Part shown: in pieces, positions 32,992-41,697 of the stretch
How the letters are laid out: each line of letters opens with the position of its first letter
Position numbering within the stretch: the first letter of the stretch is position 1
NCBI GenBank assembly: GCA_949290515.1
Contig: CASERZ010000001.1
Coordinates: forward strand, 124,001-188,000
Length of the DNA stretch: 64,000 nucleotides
From: an uncultured Christensenella sp.
GTDB taxonomy: Bacteria > Bacillota > Clostridia > Christensenellales > UBA3700
Reading direction: 5' to 3'
Notes under the pieces: model-generated
Told to the model about the DNA's origin: nothing
What the model saw: the letters and a program-made list of their open reading frames with translations, nothing else
Database searches by the model: none
Position numbers and translations under genes: made by a program

Positions 32992-35553
32992 ATGGAAAAA
33001 TTGATTCTTTTGGACTCCAACAGCCTTATCAACAGGGCATACTACGCGCTCCCCAATCTTACAAACCATTCGGGACAGTATACGGGTGCGATTTTCGGCT
33101 ATTTGAATATGCTTATCAAGATTGTAGATACCTATAAGCCTACGCATATTATCGCTACTTTCGACCGTAAAGCACCTACTTTCCGCAAAGAAATATATGA
33201 CGGTTACAAGGCTACACGCAAACCTATGCCGCACGAGCTGGCAAGTCAGCTTGCTCCGCTCAAGGAGATTATAGCGGCTATGAATATACCTATTGTCGAA
33301 ATGGACGGTTACGAAGCGGACGATATCATAGGCACTATTGCAAAGAAATTCGATGTGCAGACGTTTATAGTTACGGGAGATAAGGACTCTTTGCAGTTAA
33401 TCGACGATACCACTACCGTATTGCTCACAAAAAAGGGTATTACGGAAATAGCCTACTATGACGAAAAAGCATTAAAAGAAGAGGGACTTATTCCTTCTCA
33501 AATCATCGATTTGAAATCGCTTATGGGCGACGCTTCGGACAATATCCCCGGAGTTGCGGGAGTAGGAGAAAAGACGGCGCGCGATTTGCTTGCAAAGTAT
33601 TCTACACTTGACGGCGTGTATGAGCATATAGAAGAAATCAAAGGCAAACTTCAGGAAAAGCTTTTGACCAACAAGGATACTGCTTATCTTTCGTATAAGC
33701 TTGCTACTATCAATACTCAATCTCCCGTCGACATTACGCTCGACGAAGCAAAATTCGATTATCCTCCTTTTTCGGGAGAGGTAAAGCGACTTCTCAAAGC
33801 TCTGGAACTTACGAAAATTATAGACAGGCTGCAATTTGACGGAGAAGCAACTGCTTATACAAACGAAGTGCAGCACGAATTGCCCCAAACTGTCGATATC
33901 GACAGCGAAGAAGGGCTTGGAGAAGTATTATCTAAAATTATAATGCAGGGCAAATTCTCGTTTAGTCTTTCCAAAAAGATAACAATCGCTACCGAAGGAG
34001 AATGCTTTAATATAGTTATCGCGGAAAACCTTTTGGGCGAAGGGATAGATTATAACGCTTTCATATCGGCTATGAAAGGGATTTTCGAGAGCGAGAAGAT
34101 AAAAAAGACTTGTTACGATATAAAAAACGTAATGCATATACTTATGCAAAACGACGTCGTATTGAAAGGTGCTGAAAACGACGTGTTGCTCAAAGCGTAT
34201 CTCGTCGACGCAAACCGCAACTATAAGAGCGAAGAAGAATTATTCAATGCTTACAATCTTCCTGAGGGCGATGAAGCCGCGCTAATACAGCTGATTGACG
34301 ACATACTGGATAAGGAGTTGGAGGAGAGAGGGCTCACAAAACTCTACAAAGAGCTTGAACTTCCTTTAGTCGAAGTGCTTTTCGATATGGAAAAAGAGGG
34401 GTTCAGAGTAGATTTGGATATCCTCAACGAACTCAATAAAAAATATTCCGAAGAGCTCGACGGACTTCTCAAAGAAATTATTGATTATGCGGGTAAGCCT
34501 TTCAACGTCAATTCGACAAAACAGCTGGCTTCGGTACTCTTTGAAGATTTGGGACTTAAGACTGGCAAAAAGACTAAGACGGGTTATTCGACCAACGTAG
34601 AAGTGCTTAACTCTATTAAAAATCAGCACCCTATCGTGCCTTTGATACTCCGTCAGAGAGAACTTGCAAAACTTAAATCGACCTACCTCGACGGTATATT
34701 GCCTCTAATTGACAGTAATCAGAAAATACACACCGTTTTCAAACAGACGGTTACGGCTACGGGCAGACTGTCATCTACCGAGCCCAATTTGCAGAATATT
34801 CCTATTCGCAGAAGCGAGGGTAAACAAATCCGTAAAATGTTTGTGGCAAGTCCTCGCAATGTACTCGTATGCGCAGATTATTCGCAAATCGAATTGAGAC
34901 TTATGGCACAATTCAGCGGTGACGAAACTATGATTGACGCATTTAACAACGATATAGATATTCACGCTACTACCGCATCTAAAGTTTTCGGAGTGCCTCT
35001 AGAAATGGTTACTCCCGATATGAGACGACAGGCAAAGGCAGTCAACTTCGGAATTATCTACGGCATAAGCGACTTCGGATTGTCGGAGGATTTGGGGATA
35101 CCTGTATATAAAGCGCGCGATTTTATTGCGGGATATTTTGCCACTTATCCCAAAGTAAAACAGTATATGGACAAGTGCGTGGAAATTGCAAAACAACAGG
35201 GTTACGTAACAACTTATATGAACAGGCGCAGAGAAATTCCCGAACTCAAATCGTCAAATTACAATTTGAGAAGCTTCGGCGAAAGAGTAGCGATGAATAT
35301 GCCTTTGCAGGGCAGTGCGAGCGACATTATCAAACTTGCTATGCTTAAAGTGCACAAAGCTTTGAAAGATGGCGGGTTCAAGGCAAAACTCATTATGCAG
35401 GTACACGATGAGTTGATTATAGATTGTCCTGTAGACGAGGCGCAGAAAGTACAGAAAATACTTGTCGATTGTATGCAAAACAATACCCCCGATTTCAAAG
35501 TCAAGCTTGTAGCCGAGTGCAGCGCGGGCAACAACTGGCTGGAGGCAAAATGA
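32992..35553 (+). CDS. polA: DNA polymerase I
   Basis: 853 aa. The N-terminal 5' nuclease (about 1-290; DSNSLINRAYYALPN, DGYEADDIIGTIAKKF, GDKDSLQL, LKSLMGDASDNIPGVAGVGEKTA) removes RNA primers and flaps. A middle segment (about 310-450) takes the place of the 3'-5' exonuclease but I see no complete DEDD set, so proofreading is probably absent as in many Firmicutes. The polymerase domain has ADYSQIELRLMAQFSGD near 628, RRQAKAVNFGIIYG and MQVHDELI near 802. ATG 32992 is chosen: AGAGG is 6-7 nt upstream and the fold begins there. coaE starts in the stop-codon overlap. Confidence 0.95.
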   Translation: MEKLILLDSNSLINRAYYALPNLTNHSGQYTGAIFGYLNMLIKIVDTYKPTHIIATFDRKAPTFRKEIYDGYKATRKPMPHELASQLAPLKEIIAAMNIPIVEMDGYEADDIIGTIAKKFDVQTFIVTGDKDSLQLIDDTTTVLLTKKGITEIAYYDEKALKEEGLIPSQIIDLKSLMGDASDNIPGVAGVGEKTARDLLAKYSTLDGVYEHIEEIKGKLQEKLLTNKDTAYLSYKLATINTQSPVDITLDEAKFDYPPFSGEVKRLLKALELTKIIDRLQFDGEATAYTNEVQHELPQTVDIDSEEGLGEVLSKIIMQGKFSFSLSKKITIATEGECFNIVIAENLLGEGIDYNAFISAMKGIFESEKIKKTCYDIKNVMHILMQNDVVLKGAENDVLLKAYLVDANRNYKSEEELFNAYNLPEGDEAALIQLIDDILDKELEERGLTKLYKELELPLVEVLFDMEKEGFRVDLDILNELNKKYSEELDGLLKEIIDYAGKPFNVNSTKQLASVLFEDLGLKTGKKTKTGYSTNVEVLNSIKNQHPIVPLILRQRELAKLKSTYLDGILPLIDSNQKIHTVFKQTVTATGRLSSTEPNLQNIPIRRSEGKQIRKMFVASPRNVLVCADYSQIELRLMAQFSGDETMIDAFNNDIDIHATTASKVFGVPLEMVTPDMRRQAKAVNFGIIYGISDFGLSEDLGIPVYKARDFIAGYFATYPKVKQYMDKCVEIAKQQGYVTTYMNRRREIPELKSSNYNLRSFGERVAMNMPLQGSASDIIKLAMLKVHKALKDGGFKAKLIMQVHDELIIDCPVDEAQKVQKILVDCMQNNTPDFKVKLVAECSAGNNWLEAK

Positions 35554-36125
35554 TGAAAATAGCGGTAATAGGCGGAATAGGGAGCGGAAAAAGCTACGTG
35601 CTTAATCTTATAGCGGGTTTTGGCGAGAGAGTGTGCGACTGCGATGCGATTTATAAAGAAATATCCGTAACCGACGATTACGTAAAAAGTATCGCAAAAG
35701 TTTTTGACGTAGTCAAAGACGGAGTTATCGACAGAAAAAAACTTGCCGAAACAGTGTTTTCTGACAGAGAAAAACTTAAACTGCTAAATTCCGTTGCGCA
35801 CCCTTTGGTGTTTGAAAAATTAGACAAGATTTATGCCGAGGACAAAGGCAATCTCTATGTAGAGGTTTCGGCTTTCGATAAAGCTATGTCGGACAAATTC
35901 GATAAAATCATACTTGTCGACGGAGATAAAGAGGTAAGGATAAACAGAGTTATCGACAGAAGCGGTTATGACAGAGAATATATTGAAAACGTTATGCGCG
36001 AACAAGCCTCTTTGGAAGAGATGAAAAATTCTGCCGATTATATAATCGTCAACGACAGCGACAAGGAAAATTTGAGAGAAAAAGTCAAAGCAGTGTTGGA
36101 CGATATAAATAAGACCGACAAATAA
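35553..36125 (+). CDS. coaE: Dephospho-CoA kinase
   Basis: 190-aa P-loop kinase for the last step of coenzyme A synthesis: phosphorylates the 3'-hydroxyl of dephospho-CoA. P-loop GGIGSGKS at about 7-14; the family Asp and substrate-binding regions are CDAIYKEI, HPLVFEKL and the LID-like NRVIDRSGYDREYI. Two adjacent ATGs (35550 and 35553) overlap the polA stop. GGAGG at 35541-35545 is 7 nt from the second, which I prefer. polA-coaE adjacency is common in Firmicutes. A strong terminator follows. Confidence 0.9.
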   Translation: MKIAVIGGIGSGKSYVLNLIAGFGERVCDCDAIYKEISVTDDYVKSIAKVFDVVKDGVIDRKKLAETVFSDREKLKLLNSVAHPLVFEKLDKIYAEDKGNLYVEVSAFDKAMSDKFDKIILVDGDKEVRINRVIDRSGYDREYIENVMREQASLEEMKNSADYIIVNDSDKENLREKVKAVLDDINKTDK

Positions 36126-36158
36126 TAAGTCAAGATATAATTAGTAATGAGTAAACAT

Positions 36159-36183
36159 AAAGGCGGACATTTGTCCGCCTTTT
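36159..36183. terminator. Symmetric terminator after coaE and mscS
   Basis: AAAGGCGGAC (36159-36168), ATTT loop, GTCCGCCTTT (36173-36182). The convergent genes polA-coaE (plus) and the MscS gene (minus) both end here. Confidence 0.85.
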
Positions 36184-36201
36184 GCATAAATTATGAATAT
36201 C

Positions 36202-37056
36202 TTATTTGTTTTTTGAAGATGCAGCATCGTTGTTTGCGATATGCACGTCCAGCTGAGGATAGGGGATAGAGATGCCGTATTTGTCAAAGGCTTTCTTGAC
36301 AGCTTCCATCATATACCAGTGGACATCCCAAAAATCGTCAGTCTTTGTATAATAGCGCGCAAGAATATCGAGAGAGTTTTGTCCGTGATTGCTGAGAGTG
36401 ATTAAAGGCGCGGGGTCTTTAAGTATCTTGTCGCAGTTCTCTATACATTCTCGTATAACTTCTTTTGCTTTTTCAAAATCGCTGTCATAAGAGATATTGA
36501 AAGTAATATCGTCTCTTCTCGTACCTTGACGAGTGTAATTGATTATTACCGAATTGCTTGCTTTGCTGTTTGGTATAACGACAATTTTATTATCGCCCGT
36601 GCGCAGATACGTATAGAAAAGCTTGATGTCGACTACAGTACCTGCTTCGCTGTCCATCTCGATGTAGTCGCCAATTTTGTAAGGGCGCATAACTATTACT
36701 ACGACGCCGCCCGCAAAGTTGGACAGAGAGCCTTGCAGAGCAAGACCTATCGTAAGTCCTATCGAAGTGATAGCCGCAGCGATACTCGAGGTTTCGATGC
36801 CCAGATATGCGAGCATAGTCGCAAAACCTATAAAGATAAGCACTCTTCTTACCCAGGGAAGAGAAACTTTTCTCAAGGTTTCGTCTACGTTTTTCTTGAC
36901 AAGAGATTTGTCCAAACGTCTGCATATTGCTTTTACTACAGCGCAGTAAATAGCAAATACTATAATTGCGATTACGATTTTAAGTCCTTCCGTCACCAAC
37001 CAGTTGCCCACGTTGGTCAATATCTCGGAAAACGATATAGCCATCAAGTAGTTCAT
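36202..37056 (-). CDS. mscS: Small-conductance mechanosensitive channel, MscS family
   Basis: 284 aa. Three membrane segments (about 17-43, 67-88 and the pore helix around 90-125 with the Gly/Ala-rich AAAITSIGLTIGLALQGSLSNFAGG), then the beta domain (VMRPYKIGDYIEM, GTVVDIKLFYTYLRT, VVIPNSKASNSVIINYT) and the C-terminal alpha/beta domain. It releases solutes on hypo-osmotic shock. The length is that of E. coli MscS. TAGGAG sits before the ATG. Transcribed away from the P-type ATPase leader. Confidence 0.92.
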   Translation of the reverse strand: MNYLMAISFSEILTNVGNWLVTEGLKIVIAIIVFAIYCAVVKAICRRLDKSLVKKNVDETLRKVSLPWVRRVLIFIGFATMLAYLGIETSSIAAAITSIGLTIGLALQGSLSNFAGGVVVIVMRPYKIGDYIEMDSEAGTVVDIKLFYTYLRTGDNKIVVIPNSKASNSVIINYTRQGTRRDDITFNISYDSDFEKAKEVIRECIENCDKILKDPAPLITLSNHGQNSLDILARYYTKTDDFWDVHWYMMEAVKKAFDKYGISIPYPQLDVHIANNDAASSKNK

Positions 37057-37221
37057 AAATTTTCTCCTAAGTAGGAATATTTACTAAATCATAGCAAAAT
37101 ATAAGCATAATTTCAAGTGAAAAGGTTAAATTGTTAAATACGTTAAAATATTTGTTGATTTTCATTAAGCATAAGTAAAATTTATTCGTTTAAGTTCATT
37201 TTTTATTATGGCCTCAAACTA

Positions 37222-37250
37222 TTGACATATGGGAATAAGTATGTTATAAT
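37222..37250 (+). promoter_or_regulatory. Promoter of the P-type ATPase unit
   Basis: TTGACA (37222-37227), 17-bp spacer, TATAAT (37245-37250): a near-perfect vegetative promoter. Start near 37257. The 37057-37221 stretch between mscS and this promoter is AT-rich with no gene seen. Confidence 0.85.
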
Positions 37251-37256
37251 TTATAT

Positions 37257-37410
37257 CAATTAAAACGCAAGGGGATTATTTTATAGCAATGTCCGAAGTT
37301 GTGGGCGACTGTAGCGACGCCAACCCACGAATATCGCATAATTTAACACCGTAACTTTCAAGGTATAGCCGTCGGGGGAACACCCGCATGGTTATACCTT
37401 TTTGCGTTTT
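37257..37410 (+). ncRNA. Structured leader RNA upstream of a cation ATPase, candidate riboswitch
   Basis: A 9-bp outer helix AAAACGCAA (37262-37270) with TTGCGTTTT (37402-37410) encloses a GTGGG/CCCAC arm (about 37301-37328, GGCG/CGCC inside) and a long 3' hairpin (37360-37400). The 3' hairpin is followed by T5, so it can act as terminator. The AAGGGGAUUA start, an ACCUUUU closing strand and a downstream cation ATPase recall the yybP-ykoY Mn2+ riboswitch. CCGAA and GGGGGAAC recall ydaO. The match to either is too poor to assign. About 190 nt separate promoter and gene. Confidence 0.55.
37360..37410 (+). terminator. Terminator-like hairpin in the ATPase leader
   Basis: AAGGTATAGCC (37360-37370) pairs over 11 bp with GGTTATACCTT (37390-37400), one G-U; an inner CGGG/CCCG helix caps it. 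TTTTTGCGTTTT follows. Its U tract is shared with the outer leader helix. Confidence 0.6.
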
Positions 37411-37450
37411 AAAGATTATTATTTTCAGGAGGATTTTTAAAACAGACACC

Positions 37451-40177
37451 ATGGAAGACCAACAACAACGGCCTTGGCACGCGATGTCTTATCAGGAAAC
37501 CGAAGAGGTTTTAAACACCTGCGAAGACGGGCTTTCCGACGAGGAGGCGGCAAAGCGCCTCGAAAAGTATGGCAAAAACGTACTTCGTGAAGTCAAACCC
37601 AAGAGCATCTGGAAAATGATTTTAGAGCAGATTTCCGACATAATGGTTATAATTCTATTCATAGCCATGATATTCTCGCTCGTCATGTATTTCATCGACG
37701 GCGAGGGTCTACCCGAAGCAATAGTCATTTTTTGCGTAATCGTACTTAACGCCGCCGTGGGCGTTATTCAGGAAAAGAAGGCCGCCGACGCGCTCGAAGC
37801 GCTCAAAAAGATGACCGCTCCCAACGCCCGCGTACTAAGAAACGGCGAGGAGAGCATCGTTCCCGCAAGCGAGCTCGTTCCCGGCGACATTGTTTACCTC
37901 GAGGACGGCGCTATCGTCCCCGCGGACATAAGAATAATCAACGACAACAACATGAGCGTGCAGGAGGCCTCTTTGACGGGCGAAAGCGTTCCTTCGCCCA
38001 AGGACGCCCCCATCGTGTTGCCCGAAGACGCGCCCCTCGGCGACAGGGTGAATATGGCATATTCCTCGTCCGTCGTGATGTACGGCAACGCCTTAGGCGT
38101 AGTGGTCGGCACTGGCATGAACACCGAAGTCGGCAAAATCGCCGATATGCTCAAAAAGCAGGACGATTTCCAGACGCCGATAAAGAGAAAGCTCAACTCC
38201 GTCGGCAAAATTCTCACGGTGATAGGGCTGATTGTGTGCGTCGCGATAATGATAATCGGCTTCGCGCGCGGCGGCAGAACGTGGCAGTCGCTCGTGCTGC
38301 TCGGCATATCGCTTGCCATATCGATAATTCCCGAGGGTCTGCCCGCAACCGCCACCATAATAATGGCATTCGGCGTTCAGCGCATGGCAAAGAAGAACGC
38401 GCTGGTAAAAAGCCTTCCCGCCGTCGAAACGCTCGGCTCGGCCACCGTCGTGTGCTGCGACAAGACGGGTACGCTCACTTTAAATAAAATGAAGGTGACG
38501 CACGTCGCCGTAGGGGCGGACTTCGAGACGGGTACGCCCACTTTGACCGAAAATCTCGCCGATAAATATCACCGCGCGGTGTATCAGGACCTTCTTGACG
38601 GCTGCGCGCTGTGCGGCAACGCGAATATGGACCCCGACCGTCCCGGCGAAACCATGGGCGACCCCACAGAGGGCGCGCTCATACTCTTCGCCGACAAGTT
38701 CGGCATAAACTCCGACGACTACGAGGAGGAGCATCCGAGATTATTCGAGCAGCCGTTCGACTCCGACCGCAAGCGCATGACTACGCTCAATCAGATGCCC
38801 GAAGGGCTTATAGCTTATACCAAGGGCGCGGTAGACGAGATGCTGCCGCTGTGCACGCACTTCCTCACAAGCACGGGCGTGCGCGAGATGACCGAAGTCG
38901 ACAGGCGCAAAATACTCGAGCTGTGCAACAATATGTCTAAGGACGCGCTCCGCGTTTTAGGCTTTGCCAGGCGCCAGCTTACGAAGGTGCCCGAGGACAA
39001 GACGGAGAACGTCGAGTTCGGAATGACCTTCGTCGGCGCAGTGGGCATGATTGACCCTCCCAGGAAGGAAGTTATAGGCGCGGTGGAAACCTGCCACGAC
39101 GCCGGCATACGCGTTATAATGATAACGGGCGACCACAAGGTCACGGCGCTCGCCATAGCCAAACAGTTGCACATATTCCGCAAGGGCAACACCGTTATAA
39201 CGGGCACCGAGCTCGACGAAATGACCGACGAACAGCTCGACGAGGCGGTAAAAACGTGCGTCGTTTTCGCGCGCGTTTCGCCTTCGGATAAGCTCAGGAT
39301 AATCAAGTCGTTAAAGCGCACGGGCGAAGTAGCTGCGATGACGGGCGACGGAGTAAACGACAGCCCCGCTTTAAAGGAAGCGGATATAGGCGTGGCGATG
39401 GGCATAACGGGCACCGACGTTGCGAAGGACGCCGCCGACATGATTCTGCTCGACGACAACTTTACGACGATAGAGCACGCCATCCGCGAGGGCAGGCGCG
39501 TCTACCGCAACATTCAAAAGGTAATCCAGTTCCTCGTCGCGGGCAACATATCCGAAATACTCACGCTCTTCATCGCGTTCGTTTTCGGTTGGGAAGACCC
39601 CATTCTCGCAATCCACGTACTGCTGATAAACCTCGCTACCGACTCTCTCCCCGCGATTGCGCTCGGCGTAGACCCCGCCGACAGAAATGTGATGAAGGTG
39701 CCGCCCGTAAAGAGCGGAACGCTGTTTGAAAAGGGCGTTATAATAAGGATAGTCGTGCACGGACTGTTCATAATGGCGGCGTCGCTCTCGGCATACTGGA
39801 TAGCCGAGGCCTGCTACGGCGGCACGTCCGAAGAAAAGCACGCCATTGCAATGACGATGACGTTTATGGTTCTCGCGCTCTCGCAGCTCGTGCACGCGAT
39901 AAACCAGCGCTCCAATTACGACAGCGTGTTCCGCCCCGACCAGGGTCACAACCACTTCCTGTACGGCGCAATGGCCGCCTCGCTTGCAATCGTGGCGTTC
40001 GTATCCTTCGTGCCCGGCGTCATGGACTTCTTCGATCTAGTATATCTCGAGTGGTACCAGTACCTCATCGTGCTCGCGCTCGCGCTCTTCCCGCTCGTCG
40101 CGGTCGAAGTTTCGAAGATTTTCCTGCGCATCTGGAAAAAGAGGCACACCGCCGAAAAGCCCGACCTTGTCGACTGA
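37451..40177 (+). CDS. P-type cation-transporting ATPase, type IIA (Ca2+/Mn2+-type)
   Basis: 908 aa. N-terminal cation ATPase domain, phosphorylated Asp337 in CDKTGTLTLNKMKVT, TGES in the actuator domain, MITGDHKVTALAI, and hinge MTGDGVNDSPALKEADIGVAMG near 631. TM4 IPEGLPA and TM6 NLATDSLPAIALGVDP agree with SERCA/PMR1-like Ca2+ pumps; Mn2+ is also possible. First ATG is 37451, but the good AGGAGG (37428-37433) lies about 17-20 nt upstream, an oddly long gap. Base and codon use differ visibly from neighbours: many CGC, GCC and GTC codons where host genes use AGA and A/T-ending codons. This suggests recent transfer, with the AT-rich leader in front. Confidence 0.9.
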   Translation: MEDQQQRPWHAMSYQETEEVLNTCEDGLSDEEAAKRLEKYGKNVLREVKPKSIWKMILEQISDIMVIILFIAMIFSLVMYFIDGEGLPEAIVIFCVIVLNAAVGVIQEKKAADALEALKKMTAPNARVLRNGEESIVPASELVPGDIVYLEDGAIVPADIRIINDNNMSVQEASLTGESVPSPKDAPIVLPEDAPLGDRVNMAYSSSVVMYGNALGVVVGTGMNTEVGKIADMLKKQDDFQTPIKRKLNSVGKILTVIGLIVCVAIMIIGFARGGRTWQSLVLLGISLAISIIPEGLPATATIIMAFGVQRMAKKNALVKSLPAVETLGSATVVCCDKTGTLTLNKMKVTHVAVGADFETGTPTLTENLADKYHRAVYQDLLDGCALCGNANMDPDRPGETMGDPTEGALILFADKFGINSDDYEEEHPRLFEQPFDSDRKRMTTLNQMPEGLIAYTKGAVDEMLPLCTHFLTSTGVREMTEVDRRKILELCNNMSKDALRVLGFARRQLTKVPEDKTENVEFGMTFVGAVGMIDPPRKEVIGAVETCHDAGIRVIMITGDHKVTALAIAKQLHIFRKGNTVITGTELDEMTDEQLDEAVKTCVVFARVSPSDKLRIIKSLKRTGEVAAMTGDGVNDSPALKEADIGVAMGITGTDVAKDAADMILLDDNFTTIEHAIREGRRVYRNIQKVIQFLVAGNISEILTLFIAFVFGWEDPILAIHVLLINLATDSLPAIALGVDPADRNVMKVPPVKSGTLFEKGVIIRIVVHGLFIMAASLSAYWIAEACYGGTSEEKHAIAMTMTFMVLALSQLVHAINQRSNYDSVFRPDQGHNHFLYGAMAASLAIVAFVSFVPGVMDFFDLVYLEWYQYLIVLALALFPLVAVEVSKIFLRIWKKRHTAEKPDLVD

Positions 40178-40260
40178 GCGCATTAAACCGCGGCGGTTAA
40201 AAGCGCCTGTGAGGGCAGAGCATTTCATAAACGGCGCTTTCGGCGCATAAATCTTAACTT

Positions 40261-40290
40261 AAAATCCCTGCTTTTGCGGGGATTTTATTT
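40261..40290 (+). terminator. Terminator of the ATPase gene
   Basis: AAAATCCCTGC (40261-40271), TTTT loop, GCGGGGATTTT (40276-40286), then T-rich. A smaller GGCGC/GCGCC-rich structure precedes it (40190-40250). Confidence 0.75.
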
Positions 40291-40560
40291 TTTGTATAAA
40301 GCCCCATCGGATAGCTTTGGGACGGAGGCTACTGCCGATGAGTAAAAAAGGATGTACGAACAATCAGCGGACAAGCCCCATTTGTGTAAAGGGGGGAGTG
40401 GGGGGGGAGTGGAGTAAGGGGGGATTGTAAAAGTTATGGGTTCTGCGGCGCGTTCAGAATTATAGGCTGGCTTTGGCGAAGCGTCAGCCGAGCCGACTTG
40501 TATATAAGCCAAGCGCACGCCTAACTGCCATTTGAAAAAATAACCTGTTTTGGAGGGAAT
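40287..40560. other. Junction region with a G-rich tract upstream of the integrase
   Basis: No credible gene. At about 40390-40426 the plus strand carries G runs of 6, 8, 2 and 6 separated by A/GT, a polypurine tract with G-quadruplex potential. The base composition changes here from the GC-rich ATPase to the mixed integrase gene, so an element end may lie within it. GGAGGG at 40552-40557 is the integrase ribosome binding site. Confidence 0.4.
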
Positions 40561-41475
40561 ATGAAGTACATAGACTGGCTCATTCAATGGCTGGAAAACT
40601 ATATCCGCCCGTCCGTGAAAGTGCGGACTTATGAGCGGTACAAACTCATAGTAGAGCAACACATCAAAGTCAAGCTCGGCGACGTGGAGCTTGACGATCT
40701 TTCTCCGCTTGTTCTGCAATCGTTCATTACAAGCCTTTTGCAGAGAGGCAATAAAAAGACGGGTAAAGGTTTATCGGCAAACAGTGTCAATGCCGTTATC
40801 TCCGTAATTCAGAATTCACTTAAAACGGCGCACCTGTTGGGGCTGACAAAAGAATACGCAGCAGATAAGCTCAAACGCCCAAAGCTTAAAGAAAAGCCCG
40901 TAGAATGTTTTACCCTCGCCGAGCAAAAGAGGATAGAGCAAGCAATCCTAAACGGGAAGAAAGATAAGTTGTATGGCATTATCCTCTGCCTGTATAGTGG
41001 TCTGCGCATCGGGGAACTCATCGCCCTGCAATGGAGCGATATAGACTTTACGAAAGGCATACTGACCGTTTCCAAGTCCTGCCATGACAGCAAAGACGGG
41101 CTAATCATAGATGAACCAAAAACGACAAATTCCCGCCGCTTTATACCGTTACCAAGACAGTTGCTGCCGATACTCAAAAGCATTAAGAAAAAGAGCGATT
41201 CGCCCTCCGTGGTGTCTGCAAACGGAAAGCCTGTCTCCGTTCGCTCCTACCAGCGAAGTTTTGAATTGCTCCTGAAAAAGCTGAAAATTCCGCACAAGGG
41301 ATTTCATTCCCTGCGCCACACTTTCGCCACCCGCGCCCTTGAATGCGGTATGGATGTAAAGACACTCTCTGAAATTCTCGGTCATAAAAATCCTACAATA
41401 ACTTTAAATCGCTATGCTCACTCTCTTATGGAACACAAGCAAGATATGATGAACAAGCTAGGAAAACTACTGTAA
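40561..41475 (+). CDS. Tyrosine-type site-specific integrase
   Basis: 304 aa phage/ICE-type recombinase. N-terminal SAM-like core-binding domain (about 1-105), then the catalytic domain with Arg in YSGLRIGELIALQW (~145), the Lys strand region, the HSLRHTFATRALE box (His and second Arg ~250), a third conserved His in LGHKN, and nucleophile Tyr in LNRYAHS (~290). All catalytic residues appear intact. The arm-binding domain is short or absent. It is followed within 210 bp by inverted repeats (41480-41670) and a type III R-M system, and lies ~5 kb from tRNA-Leu remnants; it probably mobilised or integrated this island. Confidence 0.92.
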   Translation: MKYIDWLIQWLENYIRPSVKVRTYERYKLIVEQHIKVKLGDVELDDLSPLVLQSFITSLLQRGNKKTGKGLSANSVNAVISVIQNSLKTAHLLGLTKEYAADKLKRPKLKEKPVECFTLAEQKRIEQAILNGKKDKLYGIILCLYSGLRIGELIALQWSDIDFTKGILTVSKSCHDSKDGLIIDEPKTTNSRRFIPLPRQLLPILKSIKKKSDSPSVVSANGKPVSVRSYQRSFELLLKKLKIPHKGFHSLRHTFATRALECGMDVKTLSEILGHKNPTITLNRYAHSLMEHKQDMMNKLGKLL

Positions 41476-41479
41476 TTCG

Positions 41480-41670
41480 TTCACCAAATAGCGTAATTGA
41501 TGTCCTTATATTATTAATATTATAACAGAATAGAGAAGTAAAGTCAATTTACATAATATAACAACAAAGAATTTGTTCATATATTAAATTTTTACACGAA
41601 AAAGCTTTCCATTATGTTCAATGATTACGCTATTCGATGAACAGTAGTCAAGTGGTTTGTTCATCGAATA
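41480..41670. repeat. Inverted repeats between integrase and mod genes
   Basis: Three copies of GTTCAYCRAATA: direct at 41480-41491, inverted at 41631-41642, direct at 41659-41670. The last two form a perfect 13-bp inverted repeat (arms TATTCGATGAACA and TGTTCATCGAATA) with a 14-bp spacer. The first and second copies extend their likeness to AATAGCGTAAT (41488-41498 and, inverted, near 41624-41634). Candidate integrase core or arm sites, or an operator in front of mod. Confidence 0.65.
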
Positions 41671-41697
41671 AATCGTGCGTACGATGGATAAGGCTCC

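Noticed and set aside
40290..40719. Minus-strand open frame over the G-rich tract and integrase start
   Set aside because: Its Pro-rich middle is only the complement of the G runs and it overlaps the real integrase gene.
40178..41697. Search for the left-hand copy of the tRNA-Leu 3' end that would mark the other island end
   Set aside because: No TGGTGCGGTCA or its complement was found by eye in this stretch, so I do not define island limits.
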